DNA of 13,539 bases from the NCBI GenBank assembly GCA_000697335.1, contig JNEM01008772.1, forward strand, positions 1 to 13,539, in the 5' to 3' direction. Below, piece by piece: positions 1 through 7,709 of this stretch. Every line of letters begins with the position of its first letter. Positions within the stretch are counted from its first letter, which is position 1. The notes beneath the pieces are model-generated. The model had not been told where the DNA came from, did no database searches, and saw only the letters and a list, made by a program, of their open reading frames with translations. The DNA comes from Conidiobolus incongruus B7586 (taxonomy: Eukaryota; Entomophthoromycota; Entomophthoromycetes; Entomophthorales; Conidiobolaceae). The translations under genes and the position numbers were made by a program.

Positions 1-4
1 GATA

Positions 5-10
<6 letters not shown>

Positions 11-39
<29 letters not shown>
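11..39. repeat. (AT)n microsatellite
   Basis: An uninterrupted alternating AT tract of about 29 bases near the left edge. It is self-complementary and likely length-variable. A second, longer tract lies at 7669-7706. No function is implied. Confidence 0.95.
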
Positions 40-43
<4 letters not shown>

Positions 44-98
44 TAAATGACTTCTTCTGATATTCAAATTTAAGTTCAAAATTTATGATGATTATATA

Positions 99-192
99 TT
101 GGAATTTATATTAATTAAATAGTTTATAAATTAATAATATTATCAATTAATTAAACTATATATAAATATATATTATAATTTTAAAATTCCAA
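99..192. repeat. Long imperfect palindrome, fold-back element
   Basis: The outer arms TTGGAATTT (99-107) and AAATTCCAA (184-192) are perfect complements. Inside them ATAGTTTA (119-126) pairs with TAAACTAT (152-159), and after a 3-base bulge ATTAAT (130-135) pairs with ATTAAT (146-151), leaving a 10-base loop at 136-145. The A/T text between the arms pairs only in part. This nested symmetry over 94 bp resembles a small fold-back or MITE-like remnant. The sequence is nearly all A/T, so part of the pairing is expected by chance, and no clear target-site duplication is seen. Confidence 0.45.
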
Positions 193-703
193 ATTATTTG
201 CTAATAATATTAAAAAGAGCTATGATATTATATAAAAAAACTTGATTAGTGTATGAAGTTGTATTAAAATGAAAAACTTAATGACGTTATTGCTGCAAAC
301 ATTATAATAAAATGTATTGAATATTACATAAATCTGAAGTTAAACATAATTACTATTTGATATCCTGCTTTTCATAAAAAAAACTAATATATATTTATTA
401 TAATATATATAATAAATTTTAAATCAAAAAATTTGTTATTGAAATATATTTATAAGGATATTATGAAAAAGTCAAATAAAATTGAATTTATAGTTATTTA
501 GATAAATAGAGTATAAAAAATTGAAAAGAATATTTGATTAAATTGAGAGTAATAAATAAATGGTTGGAATTATTATTATAGTAGAAAAAAAGAGAATAAA
601 TAAAAAAATCGAAGAAATAAATGATTGAAAAATACCAAGTTGGAATAATATAAAAGTGATAAATAAAGATATAAAATATTGAATTTAATGTACATGATAT
701 ATT
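193..703. other. A/T-rich spacer, no gene seen
   Basis: About 500 bases of A/T-rich DNA with stops in all frames and no open frame of note. No tRNA-like arms, conserved repeat or regulatory motif beyond generic A/T words was recognised. It forms the 5' flank of the tRNA gene. Confidence 0.7.
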
Positions 704-723
704 ATTATTAATTTATTAATAAT
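704..723. repeat. Small A/T inverted repeat upstream of the tRNA
   Basis: ATTATTAAT (704-712) and ATTAATAAT (715-723) are perfect complements around a TT spacer, ending 13 bases before the tRNA. The arms contain only A and T, and hairpins like this are expected by chance at this base composition. The position in the tRNA 5' flank, where TFIIIB sits, is the only reason to record it. Confidence 0.5.
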
Positions 724-736
724 TTCTCTGGATTAA

Positions 737-807
737 GCAATGGTGGTTTAGTGGTATAATTACCGCCTGCCACGCGGTAGACCGGGGTTCGATTCCCCGC
801 CATTGCA
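737..807 (+). tRNA. tRNA-Gly (anticodon GCC)
   Basis: A complete 71-base cloverleaf. The acceptor stem is GCAATGG (737-743) paired with CCATTGC (800-806), with discriminator A807. The D arm contains the Pol III A box TGGTTTAGTGG (744-754). The anticodon stem is ACCGC (762-766) with GCGGT (774-778); its loop CTGCCAC places GCC at 769-771, reading GGC and GGT glycine codons. The T arm is CGGGG (783-787) with CCCCG (795-799) around TTCGATT, and includes the B box GGTTCGATTCC (786-796). There is no intron and no encoded CCA end, as usual for eukaryotic nuclear genes. All stems pair without mismatch and both promoter boxes are intact, so the gene looks functional. It stands alone, on the strand opposite the ATPase gene about 2.9 kb away. 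Confidence 0.97.
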
Positions 808-811
808 TTTT
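808..811 (+). terminator. Pol III terminator (T4) of tRNA-Gly
   Basis: TTTT begins immediately after the discriminator base of the tRNA, the normal RNA polymerase III stop signal. Further T-runs (TTTTT around 830 and several to 880) could act as back-ups. Confidence 0.85.
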
Positions 812-2970
812 AATGGATGAAACTTCCCGTTTTTATTTACAATTTTTCAATTTTATATTTTATTTAATTTTCAATTTTTTTTCTAGAATTATATTATTAA
901 ACTCATAGTTTTTAATCTAAAATTCAATAGCATATTTGTTACCATTTTAGTTTATACTCTATGAGAATTTATTTAGTTGAATTTATATATTATTCTCATT
1001 TTATATTAACTTTTGATAAGTTATATAATTTATAAACTTTATTAACTTATAATTATTAATAATTTAAATTCATATGTGTAACAATATTGATATATTAAAA
1101 TTTTGAGTTTGATAATCAAATTTTGTTCTCAAATGTTTATAAAATATCAATTATTTATACTTATAAGTAAATAATAAATTCACTGTATTTAATAATACAC
1201 TAAATAATTTTTTAATTTTTTTTCTTACAATTGAAATAAGTTCAGATGAATTAATTTATTTGAATTGGACTATGCCCAGATTATATATTGCTTTATTGAT
1301 AATATTTTTGGACTAGTTAGTCTTTATATTTATAAATTAGATAATAATATATTTAGGTTAAATTATAGCGTGATATGAATGCTCCTATTTGACTATTTAT
1401 ATATCAAAGTGAATATTTGAACGGCTTTAATAATAATAAAATTACTTATTAAAATAATTACTAAATCATAAAATTGAGTAAATATCCAAAATTAAAATAA
1501 TCGAATGATTCTCTAATAATTGATATATATAAAGAATATAATATTTAGAAATGCAATAATTCACACAATGTTGAGTATATCGATACTAAAATGAACTATT
1601 TATATTTATATAATTAAATGTTTCAAAATTGTAAAATCTAGAGGTTGAGCCATTTTTAAAACTTTAGAAATGTTAATAGAATTCAATAAACTATTGGATT
1701 AATTCTCAAAATGAATTGATTTTAATGAAACATTAATTTTTTAATTCGATTTTTGATATTTGATTTTTTTTAACTTCAATATTTGATTTCACATCTAATG
1801 TCACAGTGTAAAAAAGTTTCTTTGTTTTTAGTACTTGTTGATTGTTGAGTAGGAGATAAGATATGCTATATTGGGACTATTTTGGTAGTTTATTCTTGTG
1901 ACTAATAATGATTGTTGATGAATTGCTGGAAGATTATTCATTCCTTAAACAAAATTTATGAAAAATAATTGATATTGATTCATATGACTTTTAAAGAATA
2001 AAATTGTTATCAGTAAAATATATTTCCAAATATAATATGATCAGTTATGATCTTTTCAATTTTAAACAATAATATCAATGGCAATCCAATTATTAAAAAA
2101 TTTTGGATTCAATTAATAATTTTCAAATAATTAGGTTGGTAATAAATCAAAAAGATCATTATTATAGTATCATAAATATAAAAATAAATGAACAAATATA
2201 CACATATAAGCACTATACATCGAATACTTAAAGCTAAATGATAAATAGCTTTATTTCAAAAGTTTTAATTATAATAAAGTGAAATTTTTCAACTTAGAAT
2301 TGAAAAAAAATATTATTGGGTATTATTTAATTAAATCAAATTATAATTTTTGAAAAATTCAGGGTACAATCACTTCCAAATCATTGTCAACATAATGTGG
2401 TATTTTCAAAATTCCTCAAGCTTCTTAATAGAAAATAACAATATATAATCATCACAATCATAAGTATCCGCTATATGAATTTAAGGAATTTTGATCGAAA
2501 TTGGTTCTATTTCTCCAAAAATAGATAAATGAAAAAATAATTGATAATATGTACAAACTTCTATTATGAAGCATTTATTAAAGAATTTGTAATAAGTACC
2601 AAATATTAAAGAAAACCTTAAAATTGATAAAATATTGATAATAATAAGAATATATTAATTGTGTTCAATTAGGATAAAATGATTAAATTAATTAATGATA
2701 AATTCCAAACTAAAGTATTAATAATGTAAATTACATGCATGAATTAAATTTTACAATCTTTGAATTCAAGTGATTAAGAGGAAGTTATAATTTTAATAAT
2801 TAGTTAAATCTAGCTATACTGTCTACTTTTCTGATCTCTTAGTGTTAATCGTTGTTTTTATATGTATTAATAATAGTTAAGTTGGATTATCTTTATCACA
2901 GCAAAAATATATCAGACAGTGATTGGGTAAGAAAGTTTGATTGAATCGGGCTTTTAACATACTAATTCTC
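812..2970. other. A/T-rich intergenic region, no gene seen
   Basis: About 2.2 kb between the tRNA and a more G+C-rich patch near 2970. No open frame on either strand reaches a length that would stand out at this base composition, and no conserved motif, tRNA-like structure or clear repeat unit was recognised. A T-rich stretch follows the tRNA (about 828-885). A short direct repeat of ATATTTGATTT occurs near 1755-1795. The rest reads as unconstrained spacer. Confidence 0.7.
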
Positions 2971-2980
2971 AGCGGGCGCG

Positions 2981-3004
2981 TTTGGTGGGAATGATCCTGC
3001 CAAA
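2981..3004 (+). other. G+C-rich hairpin in an A/T-rich spacer
   Basis: TTTGGTGGGA (2981-2990), loop ATGA (2991-2994), then TCCTGCCAAA (2995-3004). As RNA from the + strand this makes a continuous 10-bp stem with eight Watson-Crick pairs and a central tandem U-G/G-U. As RNA from the minus strand the same two positions become A-C mismatches. It is preceded by an unusually G+C-rich run for this spacer (about 2971-2980). It could be part of a small structured RNA, the end of a decayed inverted-repeat transposon, or chance. No coding frame covers it. Confidence 0.4.
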
Positions 3005-3118
3005 ATAATAGTAACACAAATCCATTATCTGGATCTAGTAATTGTTGCGAACAAGAATTTCAAAAATTTTCATTAAAGAGGAAGGGTATTTGTTAGCTAA
3101 AACAACTTAATGAGTGAC

Positions 3119-3196
3119 ATCCTTTTGTAATCAACATAAGGATATAATATTGGGATTACATCATATAAAATCATATCCTTAATATGGGAAGGATAT
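3119..3196. repeat. Cluster of alternating inverted repeats (ATCCTT / AAGGAT)
   Basis: Four copies of one word alternate in orientation: ATCCTT (3119-3124), AAGGATAT (3138-3145), ATATCCTT (3173-3180) and AAGGATAT (3189-3196). A second pair, TGTAATC (3126-3132) and GATTACA (3154-3160), is interleaved. Several alternative hairpins are therefore possible. Two perfect 8-mers with CC/GG cores plus their complement within 60 bases are uncommon in DNA this A/T-rich. A decayed small transposon or a reiterated binding site are the main options. Confidence 0.45.
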
Positions 3197-3267
3197 ATTT
3201 TTAGTTAACCGATAATTCGGAATCTGTGAGGGGTAATAATGTTAGATTGTATCATACTAATAACATA

Positions 3268-3288
3268 AAAAATCATGAAATGATTTTT
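3268..3288. repeat. Perfect 9-bp hairpin
   Basis: AAAAATCAT (3268-3276) and ATGATTTTT (3280-3288) flank a GAA spacer. Beyond a single mismatch two more pairs extend it. It lies about 400 bp past the stop of the minus-strand ATPase gene, probably beyond its transcript. Hairpins of this length in A/T-rich DNA are expected a few times by chance in a window of this size, so no role is claimed. Confidence 0.4.
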
Positions 3289-3454
3289 AATCCAAATAAA
3301 AATTATACACCAAGTTGACAAAAATGAAAATATAACTAAATAATTCATATTGAAAATTAAAATTTGTTGTGATTTACCTTGAAAAATAAAGGAGATTAAT
3401 AGTAATAAAATATAATATGAAAAAGAAACAGAATTTTGATTAAATTAAATGAGT

Positions 3455-3460
3455 TTTATT
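3455..3460 (-). promoter_or_regulatory. Candidate poly(A) signal AATAAA for the ATPase gene
   Basis: On the coding strand of the ATPase this reads AATAAA, followed by another A, about 233 bases after the TAA stop. It is the nearest canonical hexamer I noticed downstream. The word is common by chance in A/T-rich DNA, and cleavage could occur earlier using A/T-rich variants. Confidence 0.25.
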
Positions 3461-3580
3461 ATTAATATTAAGAAAATATATATTATTTTAATATAAAAAG
3501 TCTTAGATTGTAGTAGTAGTAGTGTATAGTCGAATATATGGTAGTAGTTGATTCAATCAATCAAGGGTAAAAGTGTGTAT

Positions 3581-3603
3581 AGAGAGGGTGAGGAAAAGGG
3601 GAA
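3581..3603. other. Purine-rich tract downstream of the ATPase
   Basis: The + strand reads as a G/A run with a single T; on the ATPase coding strand it is C/T-rich and lies about 90-112 bases after the stop, probably in the 3' untranslated region. A short TAG repeat (four units, 3511-3522) lies further along. Similar purine tracts on the + strand occur at the other end of the gene (6553-6586), so C/T-rich sequence brackets the coding region in the transcribed sense. Confidence 0.45.
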
Positions 3604-3692
3604 TATATATAATATTTTAAAAAACGGTTAATAAATGATATGCTGATAATAAGTTAGCATGATATCCAAAATTCGAAAGGTTATTGGGTTAT

Positions 3693-6401
3693 TTAAGCCT
3701 TTTGGAAAGCACGGATGGCTTCAGCAATGGTAAGAGCCTTCTTGACCTTAGCAATATTACCCCTGACACGAGCTTCGACAATAGCTCTAGCCTTGCGTTC
3801 TGCCAACTTTCTCTTACGAGCGGGAGTAGGCATCAACTTGGCAGTAAGTTCAAAGTTCCAGTAACGGAAGACCATGACCTTGACGAAGTCAAGAATGAAA
3901 CAGAAACCAAGAGAAATGAAGATAATAATGAAACCCCAGGCAGGACCAATACCAGAAATAAACCCGGGAATACCACAGATGGAGATAATCATAGCGAAAA
4001 CTTGGGTACCCATGACGGCAACGAAGAAGAACCAAGAGGGCAAGTTTTCCCAGAAGAAACCAGACAAACGAGTGGAGAAAATCAAGAAGTGAGGAGCGGA
4101 AGAAATGTGGAGGTACATGACAGTTTGCAAGAAAGAGGGAAGAACAAATTCTCCTTCTTGGGGAACAAGAAGTTTGGGGTTTTGGTGCATGCTGTCGGTG
4201 ACGTACAAGTGACCGAAAGACAAGGCAGTTAACAAACAACCAAGAAGGATGGACATGAAAATTAATTGACCAATTCTCCACTTGTCAGGCTTTTGAGAAA
4301 TTTGAGCATTATCGAAAGCAATGACAATAGTAGCCAAGTCGTTAAGGACAGCAATGAAGATAAGCAAGATAGGTTGCATAGACCATTGTTCAATCAAGAT
4401 AACCAGGAAGAAGAAAATCAAAATATGGACAGTAGAAGTAATTCTGTAAAGGGAGTAGGATCTCATACGTTGGAAAATAGCACGGGAAGTAGTGATACCA
4501 TCGATAATGGTGGACAAACCAGGAGCCAACAAGACGATATCGGCAGCGGAACGAGCAGCATCAGTACAATCGTGGACAGCAATACCAACGTTAGCCTTCT
4601 TCAAAGCGGGAGCATCATTGACACCATCACCAGTCATACCAACCAGGTGACCCTTGTTTTGAAGGAGTTCAACGACACGGTACTTGTGTTCGGGAATGAC
4701 TTGAGCGAAACCATCAGCGTGTTCACAGCGACGAGTGATATCTTCTTCGGAAACATCCTTTTCGACAAGCTTGTTAGCGTCCAAAATAGCACGTTGCATA
4801 CCAAGACGGTGAGCGACTTCTTTAGCAATAATCAATTGATCACCAGTGATCATCTTGACATCAACACCATAGTGATGACATTTAGCAACGGTATCAGCAG
4901 AATCAGGACGAGGAGGATCCAAAAGAGAAATCATACCAACCAAGTGCCATTCATCGGGCTTGCCAGGGAAAGTACGGGCAACACCAAGAGCACGAAGACC
5001 ACGGGCAGCAAGATCGTTGACAGCGTGAACGGCTTCATCGTGACCACCAACCAATTTGATCATGGTAGGAGGAGCGCCCTTGGAAACTTCGAAGGTTTCA
5101 TTGGTATCCAACTTGACAACGGTAGCTTGAGTACGCTTAGAGGTAGGATTGAAAGGCATGAAAGAGGTAACTTTGTATCCGGGAATGGCATGAGCAGCTT
5201 CCTTGGGAAGATCCTTGAGAACTGAGACACCTTCTTGAGCAGCCTTACGGACGGCCTTTTCGATAGGGTCGTTGGCACCGGGTTCAGAGGCAATGTAAGA
5301 ATACAACAAGAGATCTTCTTCGGTGTAACCTTCACACAAGTAGGGCTTATCGAAAGTCAATTGGTTAAGAGTCAAAGTACCAGTCTTATCGGAACACAAA
5401 ATGGTAACAGAGGACATTTCTTCAACAGCGGTAAGACGCTTGACAATGACTTGCTTGGCAGCCAATTGGTTGGCACCGACAGCCATGGTAACGGACAAGA
5501 CAGTGGGAAGACCAACGGGAATGGCAGCGACAGTCAAGACGACAATCATACTCAAAATGGACAAGACATTGTGAGCACGACGGACAACCATCAAGTAAAT
5601 GAATAAGATGACAACCATGACAACAGTAATGACAACCAAGAAGTTACCAATTTGACCGATAATCTTTTGGAAGTGACCTTGTTCGTTGGTGATGGAGATC
5701 AAGTTAGCAGCACGACCAATGAAGGTGTTGGCACCAGTCTTGACGACGACAGCCAACATTTGACCTTGCTTGACAATGGACGAAGAGTAGGCAATATCAC
5801 CCTTGTTCTTGTGAACGGGGAGAGATTCACCAGTAAGAGCAGATTGATCGATATCTAAACCAGCGTGGGTAGCTTCACCAGTAGCACCAATACCCAAGAG
5901 ACGAGCATCAGCAGGAACGATATCACCAAGACGAAGTACAATAATATCACCAGGAACGAGTTGGTTGGTGGGGACTTCAATGAGTTCACCGTTTCTCCAG
6001 CACTTGGACTTGAGAGAGAGGGTAGATTTCAAGGCATCTAAAGCGGATTCGGCCTTGGCTTCCATAGCAAAACCAATGACGGCATTGAGGATTAAAAGAG
6101 CACCAATAATACCGACGTCGACCCAGTCGCTAACAACACAAGAAAGAATAAGAGCAATAATAATCAAAATGGCAATGGGATCAGTGAAGTAACCAATGAA
6201 CTTCAAGAAGGGGTTAGTTTTCTTTTCGGGCAATTCATTTAAACCGAATTGGGCCAAACGCTCAGCGTGTTCAGCTGAAGTCAAACCGGTTTTGGTGTCG
6301 GTTTGCAAAAGAGCTTCTAATTCAGGTGGTAATTCATCTTGAACTTCCTTGTGTTCGTGTTCAATGAGGACAGCTTCTTTCTTTTCTTCGGCGTGAGTCA
6401 T
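3693..6401 (-). CDS. Plasma-membrane proton-pumping ATPase (P3A-type, PMA/AHA family)
   Basis: This 902-residue P-type ATPase is expected to pump protons out across the plasma membrane using ATP. The N-terminal 60 residues are charged and cytosolic. M1 and M2 lie near 75-93 and 95-115, the actuator domain carries TGES at 190-193, and M3 and M4 lie near 251-272 and 280-309 with PVGLP at 295-299. Phosphorylated Asp338 sits in DKTGTLT, the nucleotide-binding KGAP starts at Lys441, and the hinge TGDGVNDAP covers about 590-598. M5-M10 span about 652-845. Asn106 in M2 and Asp688 in M6 (LNDLAT) match the proton-binding pair of plant AHA2. M5 has His659 where AHA2 has Arg655, as in yeast Pma1. The last 57 residues hold 16 Lys/Arg and 4 acidic residues, a likely regulatory tail without a C-terminal YTV. 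The start is the ATG at 6399-6401 with A at -3; an in-frame TAG (6447-6449) lies 15 codons upstream with no ATG between, so the TTG at 6417-6419 is not needed. The gene is intronless, ends in TAA, and prefers TTG, GAA, AAG and CGT codons, suggesting strong expression. Length fits the family (about 900-960). Confidence 0.97.
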   Translation of the reverse strand: MTHAEEKKEAVLIEHEHKEVQDELPPELEALLQTDTKTGLTSAEHAERLAQFGLNELPEKKTNPFLKFIGYFTDPIAILIIIALILSCVVSDWVDVGIIGALLILNAVIGFAMEAKAESALDALKSTLSLKSKCWRNGELIEVPTNQLVPGDIIVLRLGDIVPADARLLGIGATGEATHAGLDIDQSALTGESLPVHKNKGDIAYSSSIVKQGQMLAVVVKTGANTFIGRAANLISITNEQGHFQKIIGQIGNFLVVITVVMVVILFIYLMVVRRAHNVLSILSMIVVLTVAAIPVGLPTVLSVTMAVGANQLAAKQVIVKRLTAVEEMSSVTILCSDKTGTLTLNQLTFDKPYLCEGYTEEDLLLYSYIASEPGANDPIEKAVRKAAQEGVSVLKDLPKEAAHAIPGYKVTSFMPFNPTSKRTQATVVKLDTNETFEVSKGAPPTMIKLVGGHDEAVHAVNDLAARGLRALGVARTFPGKPDEWHLVGMISLLDPPRPDSADTVAKCHHYGVDVKMITGDQLIIAKEVAHRLGMQRAILDANKLVEKDVSEEDITRRCEHADGFAQVIPEHKYRVVELLQNKGHLVGMTGDGVNDAPALKKANVGIAVHDCTDAARSAADIVLLAPGLSTIIDGITTSRAIFQRMRSYSLYRITSTVHILIFFFLVILIEQWSMQPILLIFIAVLNDLATIVIAFDNAQISQKPDKWRIGQLIFMSILLGCLLTALSFGHLYVTDSMHQNPKLLVPQEGEFVLPSFLQTVMYLHISSAPHFLIFSTRLSGFFWENLPSWFFFVAVMGTQVFAMIISICGIPGFISGIGPAWGFIIIFISLGFCFILDFVKVMVFRYWNFELTAKLMPTPARKRKLAERKARAIVEARVRGNIAKVKKALTIAEAIRAFQKA

Positions 6402-6552
6402 GATGTATATGATCAACAACCAATTACACTCTCTGCAAGTACAAAACTAATTAACTAATGAATAGATATGAGTTATAATAGAGTTTGAATCTCTTCTCTA
6501 ATTGATAGCAACTACTGAAGAGTGTTTTATTTGATTATTGAGGTGATGAAAT

Positions 6553-6586
6553 GAAGAGAGGAAATTAATTTAGAGAGAAGGAGGAG
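6553..6586 (-). promoter_or_regulatory. C/T-rich leader or initiator region of the ATPase gene
   Basis: On the coding strand two pyrimidine-rich runs (6586-6572 and 6564-6553) lie just downstream of the TATA element and about 150-185 bases before the start codon. Pyrimidine tracts next to transcription starts are known from strongly expressed fungal genes. I infer that transcription begins in or just after this tract, giving a 5' leader of roughly 120-170 bases. No start site can be read from sequence alone. Confidence 0.45.
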
Positions 6587-6594
6587 CGTGTTAA

Positions 6595-6600
6595 TTTATA
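6595..6600 (-). promoter_or_regulatory. TATA box (TATAAA) of the ATPase gene
   Basis: On the coding strand TATAAA lies 193 bases before the ATG, directly after a CCAAT pentamer (five bases between) and before the C/T-rich tract. TATA-like words are frequent in A/T-rich DNA; the order CCAAT, TATA, pyrimidine tract, coding start makes this one credible. Confidence 0.5.
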
Positions 6601-6605
6601 TCAAC

Positions 6606-6679
6606 ATTGGTCAACACAAAGATTGGCATTTTCCACCCTCCACATACTAACCCAATTAAATTGGGTCAAATAGGCCAAT
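6606..6679 (-). promoter_or_regulatory. Cluster of five CCAAT boxes upstream of the ATPase
   Basis: CCAAT pentamers occur in either orientation at 6606-6610, 6622-6626, 6652-6656, 6660-6664 and 6675-6679. The third and fourth form the palindrome ACCCAATTAAATTGGGT (6650-6666; 8-bp arms about one central base). CCAAT is bound by the conserved NF-Y/HAP complex, and its position next to a TATA box fits an activating element for a highly expressed housekeeping gene. Binding is inferred; only the motifs are seen. Confidence 0.55.
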
Positions 6680-7665
6680 TAACTCAAATCCAATTCAAAT
6701 CAAACTTTTTTCCCCTATCCCCATGTAACTATGCAATGATCATTAAATCATCCAAAATAGTATCCACACCACTCCAATTTATTTTTATATTGATTCAAAT
6801 ATACTTACGATTCATTCGAATCTACTACAAAACTATATAACTATCAAAATATCAAAAATCTTAAATATTATTGTTTTATAATGGTATATTCATTATATAT
6901 AATTTTCAGCTGATTTTATTTATACTAGTAAATTTCATTGGTTAACTATAGTCCTTAGTCAATAAATTTAAACAAATGAATAAGATATATCTGATTAATA
7001 TATTTACTTGATTGATTAAGAAACTATTAATATATCACTCACTACTATTCATCAATATTAATTCTCTCTCACTACAAAATAATATTTGATTTATTGATTT
7101 GAAATAATTTTATTAATTACTCAAATCCACCTAATCGAAACTTTATAAAATAACCCACCTATGCAACAAAATATTAATAATATTGATTTTTTAAAATAGG
7201 AATAAAAATTCATTACCTACATATACATACCAAATCAACTAATTATAAGTTATTTAATCAATAATACAATTCCAACTGCAGTTATAAAAGTACGGAACAC
7301 TATAATAAGATTTCAAACTCTAAAAATCATTATTCTTCGAGTGGTTTATATTTGAAATTGTTAGGATTAATTCAAAGGTTTTAACTTAATTAGAGTTCAT
7401 TTTCCTTAATATTATTTTATAAAATTATTCATAATGTTTTGAATTAGTGATAATTAATTAAACTTTTTAAGTTAAATAGCTAGTTTAATAATAGGTTAAC
7501 TTAATTGAGGTATTATTTGGTTATTATGTTGAGTATATTTCTTGAAATTTGACGAATTGTTTATATATATATTAAATAAATAATCTTTATTTTTTTTATT
7601 TTTTTATATATCAATTCAATTATTAATCTTTTTTTCTTTGATAATATAGAAAGATAAAATAATTA

Positions 7666-7668
<3 letters not shown>
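6680..7668. other. A/T-rich intergenic region, no gene seen
   Basis: This kilobase runs from the ATPase promoter to the second AT tract. A 77-codon + strand frame from 6607 crosses the promoter and has no recognisable protein features. Two related phrases, TTTTAACTTAATTAGAG (about 7379) and GGTTAACTTAATTGAGG (about 7494), suggest a diverged direct repeat. Nothing else was recognised. Confidence 0.65.

Positions 7669-7706
<38 letters not shown>
7669..7706. repeat. (AT)19 microsatellite
   Basis: A pure alternating AT tract of 38 bases, longer than the one at 11-39. Such tracts are self-complementary and prone to length change, so its exact size may vary between isolates or be shifted by sequencing. 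Confidence 0.97.

Positions 7707-7709
<3 letters not shown>

Noticed and set aside
815-827. B-box-like or palindromic word just downstream of the tRNA, considered because dictyostelid tRNA genes carry an external B box
   Set aside because: It lacks the GGTTCGA core and does not match the B-box consensus.
4266-5225. Open frame of 319 codons on the + strand opposite the ATPase gene, and shorter ones at 3684-4232, 5235-5606, 5652-5858 and 5965-6192
   Set aside because: They lie wholly antisense to a well-supported conserved gene. Their translations are low-complexity Ser/Thr/Asn-rich strings without motifs, as produced by reading the complement of a gene with strong codon bias.
6402-6419. N-terminal extension of the ATPase from a TTG at 6417-6419
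   Set aside because: No ATG precedes the one at 6399-6401 within the open frame, that ATG has A at -3, and TTG initiation is not expected in a eukaryotic nuclear gene.
6420-6450. Possible 3' splice site (TTTTGTACTTGCAG on the minus strand) suggesting a 5' leader intron
   Set aside because: No convincing donor or branch sequence could be paired with it; a pyrimidine-rich run ending in CAG is common in leaders.
6607-6840. 77-codon frame on the + strand next to the ATPase start
   Set aside because: It overlaps the CCAAT cluster of the ATPase promoter, shows no protein features, and a frame this long is expected by chance.
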